A DNA stretch of 64,000 nt from Neptunomonas antarctica (GCF_001305295.1 NZ_LJSI01000021.1:1-64000); one strand, 5' to 3'. Positions 23,715-34,808 are shown, counted from the stretch's first letter. Numbers and translations are program-made. Notes: generated by a model from the sequence alone, not told the origin.

Positions 23715-25100
23715 TTATTTTGCTTTTATAGGCGTTATTTTGGCGGCCATCCATACCAGGATTAACACCGGAATACCCAGTACAGCAGTGCCGGTAAAGA
23801 ACCAGGCATAATTCAGGCTATCAACAATACCGCCTGAGAACCCCCCCAGAAACTTAGGGAAAAGCAGCATAACAGAGCTGAATAATGCATATTGTGTGGC
23901 GGAGTATTGGATGTTGGTCAGGCTGGAAAGATAGGCAATAAAGGCGGCGGTAGCAATGCCTCCACTCAGATTATCAAGCGATATTACCAGCGTTAGTACC
24001 CTAGTGTCATGCCCGAGCGTAGCAAGCCATGCAAACAGTAGATTGGTGCCGGCGGCCAGTAAAGCGCCAGTGAAAAGGATTTTCATGACCCCGTAGCGAT
24101 TCACCAGAATACCACCTAAACCTGCGCCAAGAATGGTCATAATGACACCATAAACTTTGATGATTGTGGCAACTTCTTGTTTGCTGAAACCCATGTCAAC
24201 ATAGAAGATATTGGCAATAATCCCCAGAATCACATCTGAAATACGGTACGTACCAATAAGCGCCAGAATAATCAGGGCCTGCTTTCCATAGCGCCTGATA
24301 AAGTCAGCAAAAGGGCAGATGACAGCGATATATCCCCAGCCGAGTAGACTCGATAACTTTTGCGGTAAATGTGCCAGTTGTTCGGCTTTGGCCGTGATTT
24401 TATGTTGTTGCTCTAATGTCTCCTGATCCATTTCAATAGCAGCCGGTTCTGCAATCATCATCGTTGTAATCAGGCCCGTACCCATCAGCGCGGCCATACA
24501 CAGGTAGGCTACTTGCCATGAGTGCTGAGAGTAGATGGACGGATCAATATCAACCCAGGCGGCCAGTGCCAGAACACCTGCACCTGCAACAATCATTGCC
24601 AGACGATAACCGGCCATATAGGTTGCTGCCATGGCTGCTTGTAATCTCTCTCCGGCAGATTCAATACGGTAGGCATCAATCACAATATCCTGAGTGGCTG
24701 AGCTAAACGCAACAGCAATTGCTAATAACGCCATGTAATTGAGATGCAGGAGGGGATCCGAAAAGGCCAGGCCGGCCAGACTGGCAATCAGTAAACATTG
24801 AGAGAGAAACATCCAGCTTCTGCGTCGGCCAAGCCAGGTTGAGAGTATAGGGAGAGGGAGTCGGTCAATCAGCGGTGCCCATAACCATTTAAGGCCGTAG
24901 GCCAGGCCAACCCAGGAAAAATAGGTGATAACGCTGCGCTCGACTCCCGCTTCTCTTAACCAGAAAGAAAGTGTGCCGAACACCAGTAATAGTGGTAGGC
25001 CGGAAGAAAAACCGAGAAACAGCATGGCAACAGAGCGAGGGTGAAGGTAAATTTTAAGTGAGCTAAGCCAGTTGTTGGATAGCGAATCTTCTGATGACAT
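23715..25100 (-). CDS. AmpG-family MFS permease (muropeptide transporter-like)
   Basis: About 461 residues with 12-14 membrane segments. I start at ATG 25100 (MSSEDSLSNNW), since the upstream extension is Arg-rich and runs into the terminator. LYLHPRSVAMLFLGFSSGLPLLL-type TM1, RRRSWMFLSQ after TM2-3 and SSATQDIVIDAYRIE are hallmarks of AmpG, which imports anhydromuropeptides for cell-wall recycling and beta-lactamase induction. Paralogues with other substrates exist. No ampD or ampC is adjacent. Confidence 0.9.
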   Translation of the reverse strand: MSSEDSLSNNWLSSLKIYLHPRSVAMLFLGFSSGLPLLLVFGTLSFWLREAGVERSVITYFSWVGLAYGLKWLWAPLIDRLPLPILSTWLGRRRSWMFLSQCLLIASLAGLAFSDPLLHLNYMALLAIAVAFSSATQDIVIDAYRIESAGERLQAAMAATYMAGYRLAMIVAGAGVLALAAWVDIDPSIYSQHSWQVAYLCMAALMGTGLITTMMIAEPAAIEMDQETLEQQHKITAKAEQLAHLPQKLSSLLGWGYIAVICPFADFIRRYGKQALIILALIGTYRISDVILGIIANIFYVDMGFSKQEVATIIKVYGVIMTILGAGLGGILVNRYGVMKILFTGALLAAGTNLLFAWLATLGHDTRVLTLVISLDNLSGGIATAAFIAYLSSLTNIQYSATQYALFSSVMLLFPKFLGGFSGGIVDSLNYAWFFTGTAVLGIPVLILVWMAAKITPIKAK

Positions 25101-25166
25101 GGAGACAACCTTTCGGGACCGATGCGCGCTATTGTGTCCGGCTTGAATGGAGATGTAAATGCCATC

Positions 25167-25195
25167 AAAAAAGCCGACATGAAGTCGGCTTTTTT
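25167..25195 (-). terminator. Intrinsic terminator of the FabG-like gene
   Basis: A perfect 12-bp inverted repeat AAAAAAGCCGAC/GTCGGCTTTTTT with a 5-base loop, ending in six T in both directions. It lies 16 bases past the stop of the FabG-like gene and ahead of the AmpG-like gene, so the two are separate transcripts. Confidence 0.9.
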
Positions 25196-25210
25196 GAACG
25201 AGGCATTTGG

Positions 25211-25972
25211 TTAGAGACGCAACGCGCCGTCTACTTCGATGCAACGACCGCTTACATAATCATTCTCAAGAATGAAAGCAACCGTATGTGCGATCTCTTC
25301 TGGTGTACCCAGACGCTTAGCAGGGATACCTGCCTCAACTTTTGCCAGCGCTTCTGGTTTCATGCTCAGTACCATTTCTGTACCGATGAAACCAGGAGCA
25401 ATAGATGCCGCACGGATGCCGTAGCGAGCTAATTCTTTAGCCCACGTAACAGCCATAGCCTGTACGCCTGCTTTAGTAGCCGTGTAATTGGTCTGGCCCA
25501 TGTTGCCTGAACGAGAAATAGAAGAGATGTTAATAATGCATCCCTGAGAGCCTGTCTCGATCATCTTAATAGCCGCTTCACGACCACACAGGAAAGTACC
25601 TGTCAGGTTAACGTCCATAACCAGATTCCACTGATCCATAGACATTTTGCTAACTACTTTACCGTCTTTCACTTTAATAAACAGGCCATCACGCGTGATG
25701 CCTGCATTGTTTACTAGTCCGTGCAATGTGCCGAAGTCTGCTACGACGTCATTGAAAAGCTTCTCAACGCTTGCTTCATCAGCAACGTTAGCGATGTATC
25801 CGCGAGCTTCTGCGCCTTTTTCTGCGCATAAACCAATAGTGACATCCAAGTCTTCTGCGTTGAGGTCGGCTAATGCCAGTTTGGCACCACGTCCCGCTAG
25901 TTCCAAAGCCATTGAACGACCTAACCCGCGGCCGCCACCGGTGATAACGATAACTTTATCTTTCAATTCCAT
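25211..25972 (-). CDS. SDR oxidoreductase, FabG/PhaB-like 3-ketoacyl-CoA/ACP reductase
   Basis: A 253-residue classical SDR with TGGGRGLG (residues 11-18), NNAG near 88, catalytic Ser in ISSISRSG, and YTATK (Tyr/Lys near 164), plus the C-terminal SGRCIEVDGALRL typical of FabG-like proteins. It reduces a 3-oxoacyl thioester with NAD(P)H. It is not in a fab gene cluster, so an acetoacetyl-CoA or beta-oxidation related role is possible. An array of inverted TTGYGC-type repeats lies 46-110 bases upstream, suggesting dedicated control. Confidence 0.9.
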   Translation of the reverse strand: MELKDKVIVITGGGRGLGRSMALELAGRGAKLALADLNAEDLDVTIGLCAEKGAEARGYIANVADEASVEKLFNDVVADFGTLHGLVNNAGITRDGLFIKVKDGKVVSKMSMDQWNLVMDVNLTGTFLCGREAAIKMIETGSQGCIINISSISRSGNMGQTNYTATKAGVQAMAVTWAKELARYGIRAASIAPGFIGTEMVLSMKPEALAKVEAGIPAKRLGTPEEIAHTVAFILENDYVSGRCIEVDGALRL

Positions 25973-26017
25973 CGTAGAGTACCTTGTTCTGATTGCTGCT
26001 TAATCTTAGTTACCTTA

Positions 26018-26082
26018 TTGTGCACCGCGAGATTGTGCAGTGCAACAAAATTATTGCACTGCACAATATTGCAGCGCAACAA
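26018..26082. promoter_or_regulatory. Array of inverted repeats, probable operator of the FabG-like gene
   Basis: A perfect 13-bp inverted repeat TTGTGCAGTGCAA (26033-26045) / TTGCACTGCACAA (26054-26066) with an 8-base spacer is flanked by two diverged copies (TTGTGCACCG at 26018; TTGCAGCGCAA at 26069). TGC-rich repeats of this sort recall PhaR-type operators of PHB-metabolism genes. The identity of the regulator is a guess. Confidence 0.65.
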
Positions 26083-26316
26083 ACATAGAGTGCGCGTGGA
26101 AAAATGTCTATTAATCATTTCAATTATAAGGGTTTTTACTTATTGGCATGGTGTGTGTATTCTTTATTTTACGGAATTAACTTATTGATTTTTAACTATT
26201 TAAAATAAAAATAGTCAATTAGGATATGTACAAAAGTCTAGTATTAGACCATAGTCTTACTCTTGAATTACGTTCAATCATCTGATTTGATGAGCAAAAT
26301 AATATAGGTTTTGACT

Positions 26317-26811
26317 ATGCCGTTTCTTTTTTTACTTTTTATCCTTATACCTATAATAGAAATCACTGTGCTCATTAATGTCGGGCAGGCTATTGGAACC
26401 TGGTATACCGTTGGATTGGTGCTGTTATCGGCATTTGTCGGCGTGAATATGCTGAGGTATCAGGGTTTGTCCACATTGGCCCGGGCGCAGCAACGCATGA
26501 AGGCCGGAGAGATGCCCGGACAAGAAATGGTTGAAGGTCTGGTACTGGCTGTCGGCGGCGCTTTATTGATTACACCGGGTTTCGTTACGGACGTTATTGG
26601 TTTCTGTTGTCTGGTTCCTTTCACTCGTCGCGCGCTGGTAACGAGTCTGATGAAGCGATTTACTGTTGTGGCGATGAAAAAGAGTCAGTCATTTGAGCAG
26701 ACAGATACATTTCAGAACCCTCCGGCAGGTGGCCGCTCTTCTTTTAAAGATCATGAAAAACCGCCCAGACAGGGCGATATCATCGATGGCGAATTTCGTC
26801 GCGATGATTAA
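26317..26811 (+). CDS. fxsA: FxsA family cytoplasmic membrane protein
   Basis: 164 residues starting MPFLFLLFILIPIIEITVLI at ATG 26317. There are three or four membrane segments with the conserved GTWYTVGLVLLSAFVGVNMLRYQG loop and TPGFVTDVIGF. The hydrophilic tail ends in an Arg/Asp-rich stretch. FxsA lies beside groESL in many gammaproteobacteria, as here (150 bases upstream on the same strand). In E. coli its overproduction relieves F-plasmid exclusion of phage T7; its normal job is unclear. Confidence 0.93.
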   Translation: MPFLFLLFILIPIIEITVLINVGQAIGTWYTVGLVLLSAFVGVNMLRYQGLSTLARAQQRMKAGEMPGQEMVEGLVLAVGGALLITPGFVTDVIGFCCLVPFTRRALVTSLMKRFTVVAMKKSQSFEQTDTFQNPPAGGRSSFKDHEKPPRQGDIIDGEFRRDD

Positions 26812-26844
26812 TCTGTAAATATCGATAAAAATATTCTTAACGGG

Positions 26845-26874
26845 TGTTGAAATGCACCCGTGTGCCCCCACTTA
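26845..26874 (+). promoter_or_regulatory. Sigma-32-type heat-shock promoter of groES-groEL
   Basis: TGTTGAAA (26845-26852) and CCCCACTTA (26866-26874) with a 13-base spacer closely match the RpoH consensus CTTGAAA-N13-16-CCCCATNT. The predicted start lies about 80 bases before groES. Confidence 0.8.
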
Positions 26875-26961
26875 TGTATCAACCGGTAACCAGATGGTTA
26901 CGGTCTTCGACTTATCAATAGCTTTATCGCATTTTGATTAAACCATCAGGAGAGAAATTAG

Positions 26962-27255
26962 ATGAAAATTCGTCCGCTTCACGATCGTGTAGTAGTTCGT
27001 CGCAGTGAAGAAGAAAAAACAACCGCTGGCGGAATCTTGCTGCCAGGTTCTGCTGCTGAAAAGCCGAATGAAGGTGAAGTTGTTGCTGTTGGTCAGGGAC
27101 GTGTACTTAAAAGTGGTGAAGTACAGCCTTTATCAGTAAAAGTAGGTGACAAAATCCTATTTGGGCAGTATGCAGGTTCTAACATTGTCAAACTTGACGG
27201 TGAAGAATTGTTGATTATGAACGAAAGCGAAATTTACGGTGTGCTGGAAAATTAA
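26962..27255 (+). CDS. groES: Co-chaperonin GroES
   Basis: 97 residues, the usual length, starting [18 protein letters not shown] with the mobile loop [17 protein letters not shown] (about 20-36), the part that docks on GroEL. AGGAGAG ribosome site. First gene of the groESL operon behind a heat-shock promoter. Confidence 0.98.
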   Translation: MKIRPLHDRVVVRRSEEEKTTAGGILLPGSAAEKPNEGEVVAVGQGRVLKSGEVQPLSVKVGDKILFGQYAGSNIVKLDGEELLIMNESEIYGVLEN

Positions 27256-27306
27256 TTCAGCCTCTTTTACTGTTTTCGCTTCATTTTTATTAAGAATTAT
27301 TTGTAA

Positions 27307-28965
<1,659 letters not shown>

Positions 28966-29611
28966 TACGACGAGAGTCGTGTTGTGTTGACGTTGCCCTC
29001 TACGTAGGGTGATGTGACCCGGTGGAAAGAGCCTCTCAGGAGGTTCGGACTACCAACCCTAAAGCAGTTTCCAGGTATGAAATTAACTGCTACGAGAAAT
29101 CGTTTACCGATTTATACAAAAGAGAACAGTCACTTTAGCGGCTAGCTCGTTGAAGTGACTCTATCTTCCTCCTGTTCCCTTGGCAGAGTTATTTATCTGT
29201 TGAGTTGAACGCTTACCTCCGGCTCATTTCGGGTCACACTCCATACCGCCTGATCAGCCATGATTAGTCGTACTTCCTCTATCTTGTAAAGTTGACTGAG
29301 ATGCTTTTGCGCAACGGTGTAAAAACAATGACGTCCTGACTTTCTCGATCCTCTTTCAACACAGTAAGTAACAGCTGTTTTGATGATTGTCCGATTTTAC
29401 CTAGCTAGTCATTAGCGCATCTAAGGAGGACTTGTTGTTCAGCCAATAATAGCCTCGGGATAGTGCGGCTCTAGTAGTCATGTGGCCTAAAGCTTTCTGG
29501 CAATGTGATCCCGGATTTTGGGTGTTCACATCCCATAAAGTGTGTAGCGAGTTGTTTTGTTTTTCATCTGCTGATAGCGCTTGCTAGGTTAGATTAGATC
29601 AGCATAAAAAA
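28966..29611. other. Gene-free stretch with several stem-loops after groEL
   Basis: No ORF is credible here. The first 200 bases hold a run of perfect or near-perfect small inverted repeats: ACGAC/GTCGT just after the stop, GGGT/ACCC at 29007, GAGCCTC/GAGGTTC (29029-29046), AGCAGTT/AACTGCT (29063-29091) and AGTCACTT/AAGTGACT (29128-29160). None ends in a U-run. The remaining 450 bases show no feature I can name, though the promoter of the following kinase must be here. Confidence 0.5.
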
Positions 29612-32011
29612 TTGGTGGTGATTAAGTGTGATTATAGAAAGGTCATCTACACTTATGATATTCGACTAAAAAAACAAAAAATAGTATCGGAGTTTCTGGT
29701 GGGTAGTAACGAAATTCAACGTATGATCTCGGCGGCAGGTTTTATTCAAGGCATTATTGAGTTTGATATGCAGGGAAATATCCTCCATGCCAATGACCGC
29801 TTCTTAAAAATTGTGGGCTACCGAGATGAAGAGCTTCATGGCCAGCATTACAGCATGCTCTGTGGGCAGTCATTTATTGAATCTCCAGACTATCGCGAAT
29901 TCTGGGCGCGGCTCAGTCGAGGTGAAATTTGCGAAGGTGTCTATAAACGACTTGGCAAAAATGATAAAGAAATATGGCTGAAAGCCTCACATTTAGCGAT
30001 ATTCGATGACAATGGCGACCCTTTTAAAATAGTGAAGTTTGCTGCTGACCTCTCCGAAGAAAAATATAATGCAGCGGTACTGAATAACTCATATGAATTG
30101 GTCAGGTCGATTGTTGATACAGTCGTTGATGGCATCATCAACATTACTAAGCAAGGTATTGTTGAGTCGTTTAATCCCGCATCCGAGCAAATTTTCGGTT
30201 ATTCCGCAGATGAAGTGATTGGCCATAATATCAGCATGCTGATGCCGGAGCCTTATCGCAGCGGACATGACGGCTATCTTTTGCATTACATGACGACCGG
30301 TGAGAAAAAAGTAATTGGCAAAGGGCGTGAACTCGTTGCTCAGCGTAAGGATGGCAGCACCTTTCCAATTGAGCTTGCTGTCAGTGAGCTGATGGTGGGA
30401 GATGTTCGGTATTTTACCGGTATTATCCGCGACATCTCCGAACGCAAGGTGTTCGAGCAAAGTATTACCGACGAAAAAGCCCGGTTGTCGGCGGTGATAG
30501 ACAATGTTGTCGATGGTATTATTACTATTGATGAGCTAGGTAAAGTGGAGTCATTTAATCCTGCTTCAGAAAATATATTCGGTTACCGTGCGGGTGAGGT
30601 AGTTGGGCAGAATATTAAGATGTTAATGCCCGAACCGTATCACAGTGAGCATGACGGTTATCTGTTTCATCATATCTCCACCGGAGAGAAAAAGGTGATC
30701 GGTATCGGCCGGGAGGTGGTTGGACTGCGCAAGGATGGATCAACATTTCCGATGGATCTTGCTGTCAGCACTGTGATGATTGGTCAAGAGCGGCATTTTG
30801 TTGGCATTATCAGAGATCAAACCGAACGAATGCAATCTGAGCATGCATTGACCACTGCAGAGATAAAGCTGCAAGGGGTATTTAATAGTGTGATCGATGG
30901 GCTTGTTATTATTGATGCTAAAGGCAAGATCAATGCTTTCAATCCAGCGGCTGAGAGTGTGTTTGGTTATGCTGAACATGAGGTTAAAGGCGAAAATATC
31001 AAAATTCTCATGCCTGAACCTTACCACAGCGAGCACGATGGTTATCTCAATAACCATGCTGCTACGGGTGAAAAAAAGATTATCGGTATTGGCCGGGAGG
31101 TCAGTGGTCGCCGCAAGGATGGATCAACATTTCCGATGGATCTTGCCGTTTCACCGATGCAGGTGAATGGGGAGTCTATGTTTGTAGGGCTGGTTCGTGA
31201 TATCTCAGCGCGCAAGCAGGAAGAAAAGGAGCTGAAGCTTGCCAAACTGGCCGCTGAATCGGCCAATCGCATGAAATCCGAGTTTCTCGCTAATATGAGC
31301 CATGAGTTACGAACACCGCTTAATGCCATTATCGGCTATAGCGAGTTACTCAAGGAAGAGGCGGAAGATGATGGAAATACAGTCATTATCAAGGATCTGA
31401 ACAGAATTAATGCAGCAGGCAATCAGCTTCTGAAATTGATCAATGATGTGTTAGATCTGGCCAAGATTGAAGCTGGACGTTTTGAGCTGGTACATGAAAG
31501 GGTTTCCATACCCGGCTTGTTGCAGGATCTTGACTTGGTGATTAAGTATCAAATGGATAAAAACACCAATCGTTTCGAAGTGGTCTGTGCTGAGGAGGTC
31601 AACAAGATCACCACCGATAGCATCAGGCTACGTCAAATTCTGATTAACTTACTCTCTAATGCTGCCAAATTCACCAACGCGGGGCTAGTGACACTTACTG
31701 TGAAATTAGAGCAATCTTCAGGTGTAGAGCTGTTGGCTTTTATTATCTCAGATAACGGTATTGGTATGTCGCTAGAAGAGGTGGGTCAGGTCTTTACCCC
31801 GTTTGTTCAGGCTGACGTGAGCACTACGCGTCGGTTTGGTGGTACGGGTCTTGGCCTGGCGATCTGTAAGGACCTCTGTCAACTTATGGGAGGTAGTATT
31901 GATGTCCGTAGTGAAGTAGGAAAAGGTAGTACGTTTACGGTACGCATTCCTGTTGACTCATCATTACTAGTGTCAGCAAGAGCTGAGGATGGAAAGTTTG
32001 GTAGTGCCTAA
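29612..32011 (+). CDS. PAS sensor histidine kinase with three FixL-like PAS repeats
   Basis: Up to 799 residues, soluble, no membrane segment. Order: PAS (about 40-150), three near-identical PAS domains (about 163-280, 291-408, 419-535), HisKA with SHELRTP (His564), and HATPase with NLLSNAAKF, DNGIGM and GGTGLGLAI. Each repeat carries the FixL-type motifs MPEPY, HDGYL, IG-x-GRE and RKDGSTFP. The histidines at 219, 347 and 475, equivalent to the FixL haem ligand, and arginines 239, 367 and 495 recur at exactly 128 residues. Oxygen or gas sensing via haem is therefore likely. The start is uncertain (TTG 29612, GTG 29615, or ATG 29723). A receiver and a phosphodiesterase follow. Confidence 0.9.
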   Translation: MVVIKCDYRKVIYTYDIRLKKQKIVSEFLVGSNEIQRMISAAGFIQGIIEFDMQGNILHANDRFLKIVGYRDEELHGQHYSMLCGQSFIESPDYREFWARLSRGEICEGVYKRLGKNDKEIWLKASHLAIFDDNGDPFKIVKFAADLSEEKYNAAVLNNSYELVRSIVDTVVDGIINITKQGIVESFNPASEQIFGYSADEVIGHNISMLMPEPYRSGHDGYLLHYMTTGEKKVIGKGRELVAQRKDGSTFPIELAVSELMVGDVRYFTGIIRDISERKVFEQSITDEKARLSAVIDNVVDGIITIDELGKVESFNPASENIFGYRAGEVVGQNIKMLMPEPYHSEHDGYLFHHISTGEKKVIGIGREVVGLRKDGSTFPMDLAVSTVMIGQERHFVGIIRDQTERMQSEHALTTAEIKLQGVFNSVIDGLVIIDAKGKINAFNPAAESVFGYAEHEVKGENIKILMPEPYHSEHDGYLNNHAATGEKKIIGIGREVSGRRKDGSTFPMDLAVSPMQVNGESMFVGLVRDISARKQEEKELKLAKLAAESANRMKSEFLANMSHELRTPLNAIIGYSELLKEEAEDDGNTVIIKDLNRINAAGNQLLKLINDVLDLAKIEAGRFELVHERVSIPGLLQDLDLVIKYQMDKNTNRFEVVCAEEVNKITTDSIRLRQILINLLSNAAKFTNAGLVTLTVKLEQSSGVELLAFIISDNGIGMSLEEVGQVFTPFVQADVSTTRRFGGTGLGLAICKDLCQLMGGSIDVRSEVGKGSTFTVRIPVDSSLLVSARAEDGKFGSA

Positions 32012-32317
32012 ACAGGAACGGAGCCATCCAGTTACATCCCGGGAAACTAAAGGCAAAAGGGTAATAAGTGCTGTAGCTCGATGCTGCCCGTCGCGTAACG
32101 TGATAGCCCGCATTCTTGAGAGAGAGCTGCCTGGTCGCGGCTTCCAATGGCCGGTAAAGCATAGCACTGGCGGTCAAACTGAAACTCTGTCTATTATTTT
32201 ACATTTCTGTCTACATCGGTGCCGTTAGTGATTAGTAAGGGCGATCTGAAAAATATCACGAACTATTTCCATAGTGCGTCGCTTTATGCGTAAACATGGA
32301 TCAGTTAAGGAGCTGGA
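32012..32317. other. Gap between kinase and receiver genes
   Basis: 306 bases without a convincing gene. Both strands have overlapping open frames (plus 31989-32228, minus 31935-32177) but neither has a ribosome site or recognisable family. The final 15 bases carry TAAGGAG, the ribosome site of the receiver gene. The size suggests a separate promoter for the downstream pair. Confidence 0.4.
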
Positions 32318-32683
32318 ATGACGAAAATACTGCTTGTCGAAGATAATGAACTGAACCGCGACATGCTGAGCCGACGTCTTGAGCGCAAGGGTTTTGAGAT
32401 GATGACTGCAGAGGATGGGCTGCAGGGCGTGAAGTTAGCCTGCAGTGAAGCGCCCGATCTGATCCTGATGGATATGAATCTGCCGGGGATCGATGGCTGG
32501 GAAGCAACCCGTCAGATCAGAGCGTGGGAAGAATATACGCACGTACCGATCATTGCCGTGACTGCCCATACTATGTCAGTAGATTATGAGAGGGCAATTA
32601 GTGCTGGTTGTGACCAATATGAGCCTAAGCCAATCAATCTGCCCCGTCTGCTTGAAAAGATGCACGACCTGCTCGGACAATAA
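32318..32683 (+). CDS. Single-domain response regulator (CheY-like receiver)
   Basis: 121 residues, receiver domain only. Acidic pair E8/D9 in LLVEDN, phospho-acceptor Asp52 (LILMDMNLPG), Thr/Ala switch in AVTAHT and Lys104 (EPKP) are all present. No output domain, so it works as a phosphotransfer step or by protein contact. It is the first partner for the PAS kinase upstream, and its stop overlaps the start of the EAL gene by one base (TAATG), so the two are co-translated. Confidence 0.95.
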   Translation: MTKILLVEDNELNRDMLSRRLERKGFEMMTAEDGLQGVKLACSEAPDLILMDMNLPGIDGWEATRQIRAWEEYTHVPIIAVTAHTMSVDYERAISAGCDQYEPKPINLPRLLEKMHDLLGQ

Positions 32684-34737
32684 TGAATAATAGACAAGAT
32701 CGCATCCTTATTGTTGATGATATTGAGGCTAACCGTGATTTACTGAGTCGAGTCCTTGCCCGCGCAGGTTATCTGGTAGATAAGGCTGAAGGCGGAGCCA
32801 CCGCACTGCAGGTGTTGAATACAGGTGCCTATAGTCTTGTCCTGCTGGATATTCTCATGCCGGAGGTAAATGGCTTCATGGTTCTGGAATCTATGCGTCA
32901 GCAATCCGGGATTGCGAATGTTCCGGTTATTATGATTAGCGCCTTGGGTGAGAGGGAGGATGTCGTCAAGTCCCTAAAGCTAGGTGCCAATGACTACATC
33001 ACCAAACCCTTTGATAAAGAAATCCTGCTTTCGCGTGTGCATAGGCAGCTTGAGACGAGTTATCTCTACCGGCAGCTTTACTTGAGTGAGGAGCGTTACA
33101 AACTGGCGTTTGCTGCATCCAATGATGGCTTATTGGATTGGGACATAGAGCAAGATAAAATATTCTTCTCGGGGCGTTGGCTGGAAATGATGGGCATTGC
33201 TGAAGAGACGCAGATGCATTCGATCGAGCAGTGGTTCGAGCGAGTGTATCCGGATGATGTAGCTGCTCTGCGCCAGGCAATCTACCATCAATTATCAGAT
33301 CAAAGTGCCAGCATCAATCATGAATATCGGGCGCAGATTAGCGATGGCCATTATAGCTGGATGCTATGTCGGGCTAAAGTGCTGTTTACCGAAAGTGGTA
33401 AGGCGATTCGAATCACAGTATCACAATCTGATATTTCTGGTTCGAAGGTGTTTGACCCGATCACCGGGCTGCCAAATAGTCTGGTTTTCATGGATAGATT
33501 AACGCGGGTACATGCCAATGCTAAACGCGCGGGTAAGGTTGATTTTGCCCTGTTTTCGATGAGTCTCGTCAATAAGAAAAAAATCACTTCCGCGATAGGA
33601 CCCGCGGGTTATGAGAGCCTGAGTACCGATATTGCCCAGCGGTTGAACGCTATGCTACTAGTTGATGATTATCTCACTAAGGGTTCCAGGCAGGCCATGC
33701 TCAGCTGTATATCAGACCAGCGTTATATGCTGCTGATCGAAGGAATTGATGAAAAGCATGCTATGGATCTTTTTAAAATTGGCGAGCACTTATGTGCGGC
33801 TGTTGAGCCACCCTTTATTGTTTTCGGTGAAACCATTCACTGTAGTCTGAGTGTAGGTATCTGTATACCGGTAGAAGTTGATCAGAGTGTTGATGATATT
33901 ATCAAACACAGTGTGACAGCTGAAGCCATGGGGCATAAGGATAATTGTAGGGTAAGCTTTTATGATGCCACTATTCACGGCATCGCGATTGACTACTTGC
34001 GTTTTGAAAACGAATTGCGCACTGCCATCAGCCGTAATGAGTTGCGTACTTTTTATCAGCCCATTATTGAACTTGGCAATGAAAGGCAGGTGGGCAGTGA
34101 AAGCCTGGTGCGCTGGGAGCATCCTGACAGAGGGCTATTGTCACCGTCTCATTTTATCTCTTTGGCAGAAGAGATGGGGATTATTGGCTTCATTGACGAG
34201 TGGGTGCTCCGTGATAGCTGCGCCGAGTATATGCGCACTGCAAACAGAGAGGGTCGTTCATCAGGGTTTATTTCCGTGAACGTTTCGGTCACGAAGCTTA
34301 ACCTGGCCTGGGTGGAACGGGTTCGTTCTATCGTCGAAGAATTTTCGATTCCGCCGGAATGTCTTCATCTTGAAATCACTGAATCAATTTTTATGGGAGA
34401 TATGGAGGCAACCATCAGTCTGCTAAATGAACTGGTCGATATTGGCGTCAGCTTTGCCATTGATGACTTTGGCACCGGCTACTCTTGTTTTTCCTACCTT
34501 AGGCGCCTGCCAGCCAGTTACCTGAAAATCGATAAGAGCTTTATCGATGATATGGTTGATGACGTAAAGGCTAGGCTGTTGGTACAGAATATCATCCAGA
34601 TAGGTCATGGGCTGGGTATGAAAATGATTGCCGAGGGAGTTGAAAAAAAAGAACAGGCAGATATGTTGTTAGGCATGGGCTGCAATTATGGTCAGGGTTA
34701 TTACTTCGGTAGACCTGAGCCGGCAAAAGCAGTTTAA
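32683..34737 (+). CDS. Response regulator with PAS, degenerate GGDEF and EAL domains (c-di-GMP phosphodiesterase)
   Basis: 684 residues. Receiver 1-125 (Asp56 phospho-acceptor, Lys108), PAS about 135-255, GGDEF-like about 260-415 and EAL about 430-680. The GGDEF signature is replaced by ISDQRY, so no cyclase activity is expected; it may still bind GTP. The EAL part keeps the catalytic ESLVRW, DDFGTGYS and AEGVE motifs, so c-di-GMP hydrolysis is likely. Coupled to the receiver gene before it, it should turn the PAS kinase signal into a fall in c-di-GMP, favouring motility over attachment. Confidence 0.93.
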   Translation: MNNRQDRILIVDDIEANRDLLSRVLARAGYLVDKAEGGATALQVLNTGAYSLVLLDILMPEVNGFMVLESMRQQSGIANVPVIMISALGEREDVVKSLKLGANDYITKPFDKEILLSRVHRQLETSYLYRQLYLSEERYKLAFAASNDGLLDWDIEQDKIFFSGRWLEMMGIAEETQMHSIEQWFERVYPDDVAALRQAIYHQLSDQSASINHEYRAQISDGHYSWMLCRAKVLFTESGKAIRITVSQSDISGSKVFDPITGLPNSLVFMDRLTRVHANAKRAGKVDFALFSMSLVNKKKITSAIGPAGYESLSTDIAQRLNAMLLVDDYLTKGSRQAMLSCISDQRYMLLIEGIDEKHAMDLFKIGEHLCAAVEPPFIVFGETIHCSLSVGICIPVEVDQSVDDIIKHSVTAEAMGHKDNCRVSFYDATIHGIAIDYLRFENELRTAISRNELRTFYQPIIELGNERQVGSESLVRWEHPDRGLLSPSHFISLAEEMGIIGFIDEWVLRDSCAEYMRTANREGRSSGFISVNVSVTKLNLAWVERVRSIVEEFSIPPECLHLEITESIFMGDMEATISLLNELVDIGVSFAIDDFGTGYSCFSYLRRLPASYLKIDKSFIDDMVDDVKARLLVQNIIQIGHGLGMKMIAEGVEKKEQADMLLGMGCNYGQGYYFGRPEPAKAV

Positions 34738-34808
34738 ATGAGTCATTTAGATTCTCTATAGGCTCACTCGTAATCTCGATTGGTAAATGAGCAGGTATCC
34801 GGTAGTCT

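Noticed and set aside
31935-32228. Overlapping ORFs on both strands between the kinase and receiver genes
   Set aside because: No ribosome sites or recognisable domains, and they overlap the end of the kinase gene or each other.
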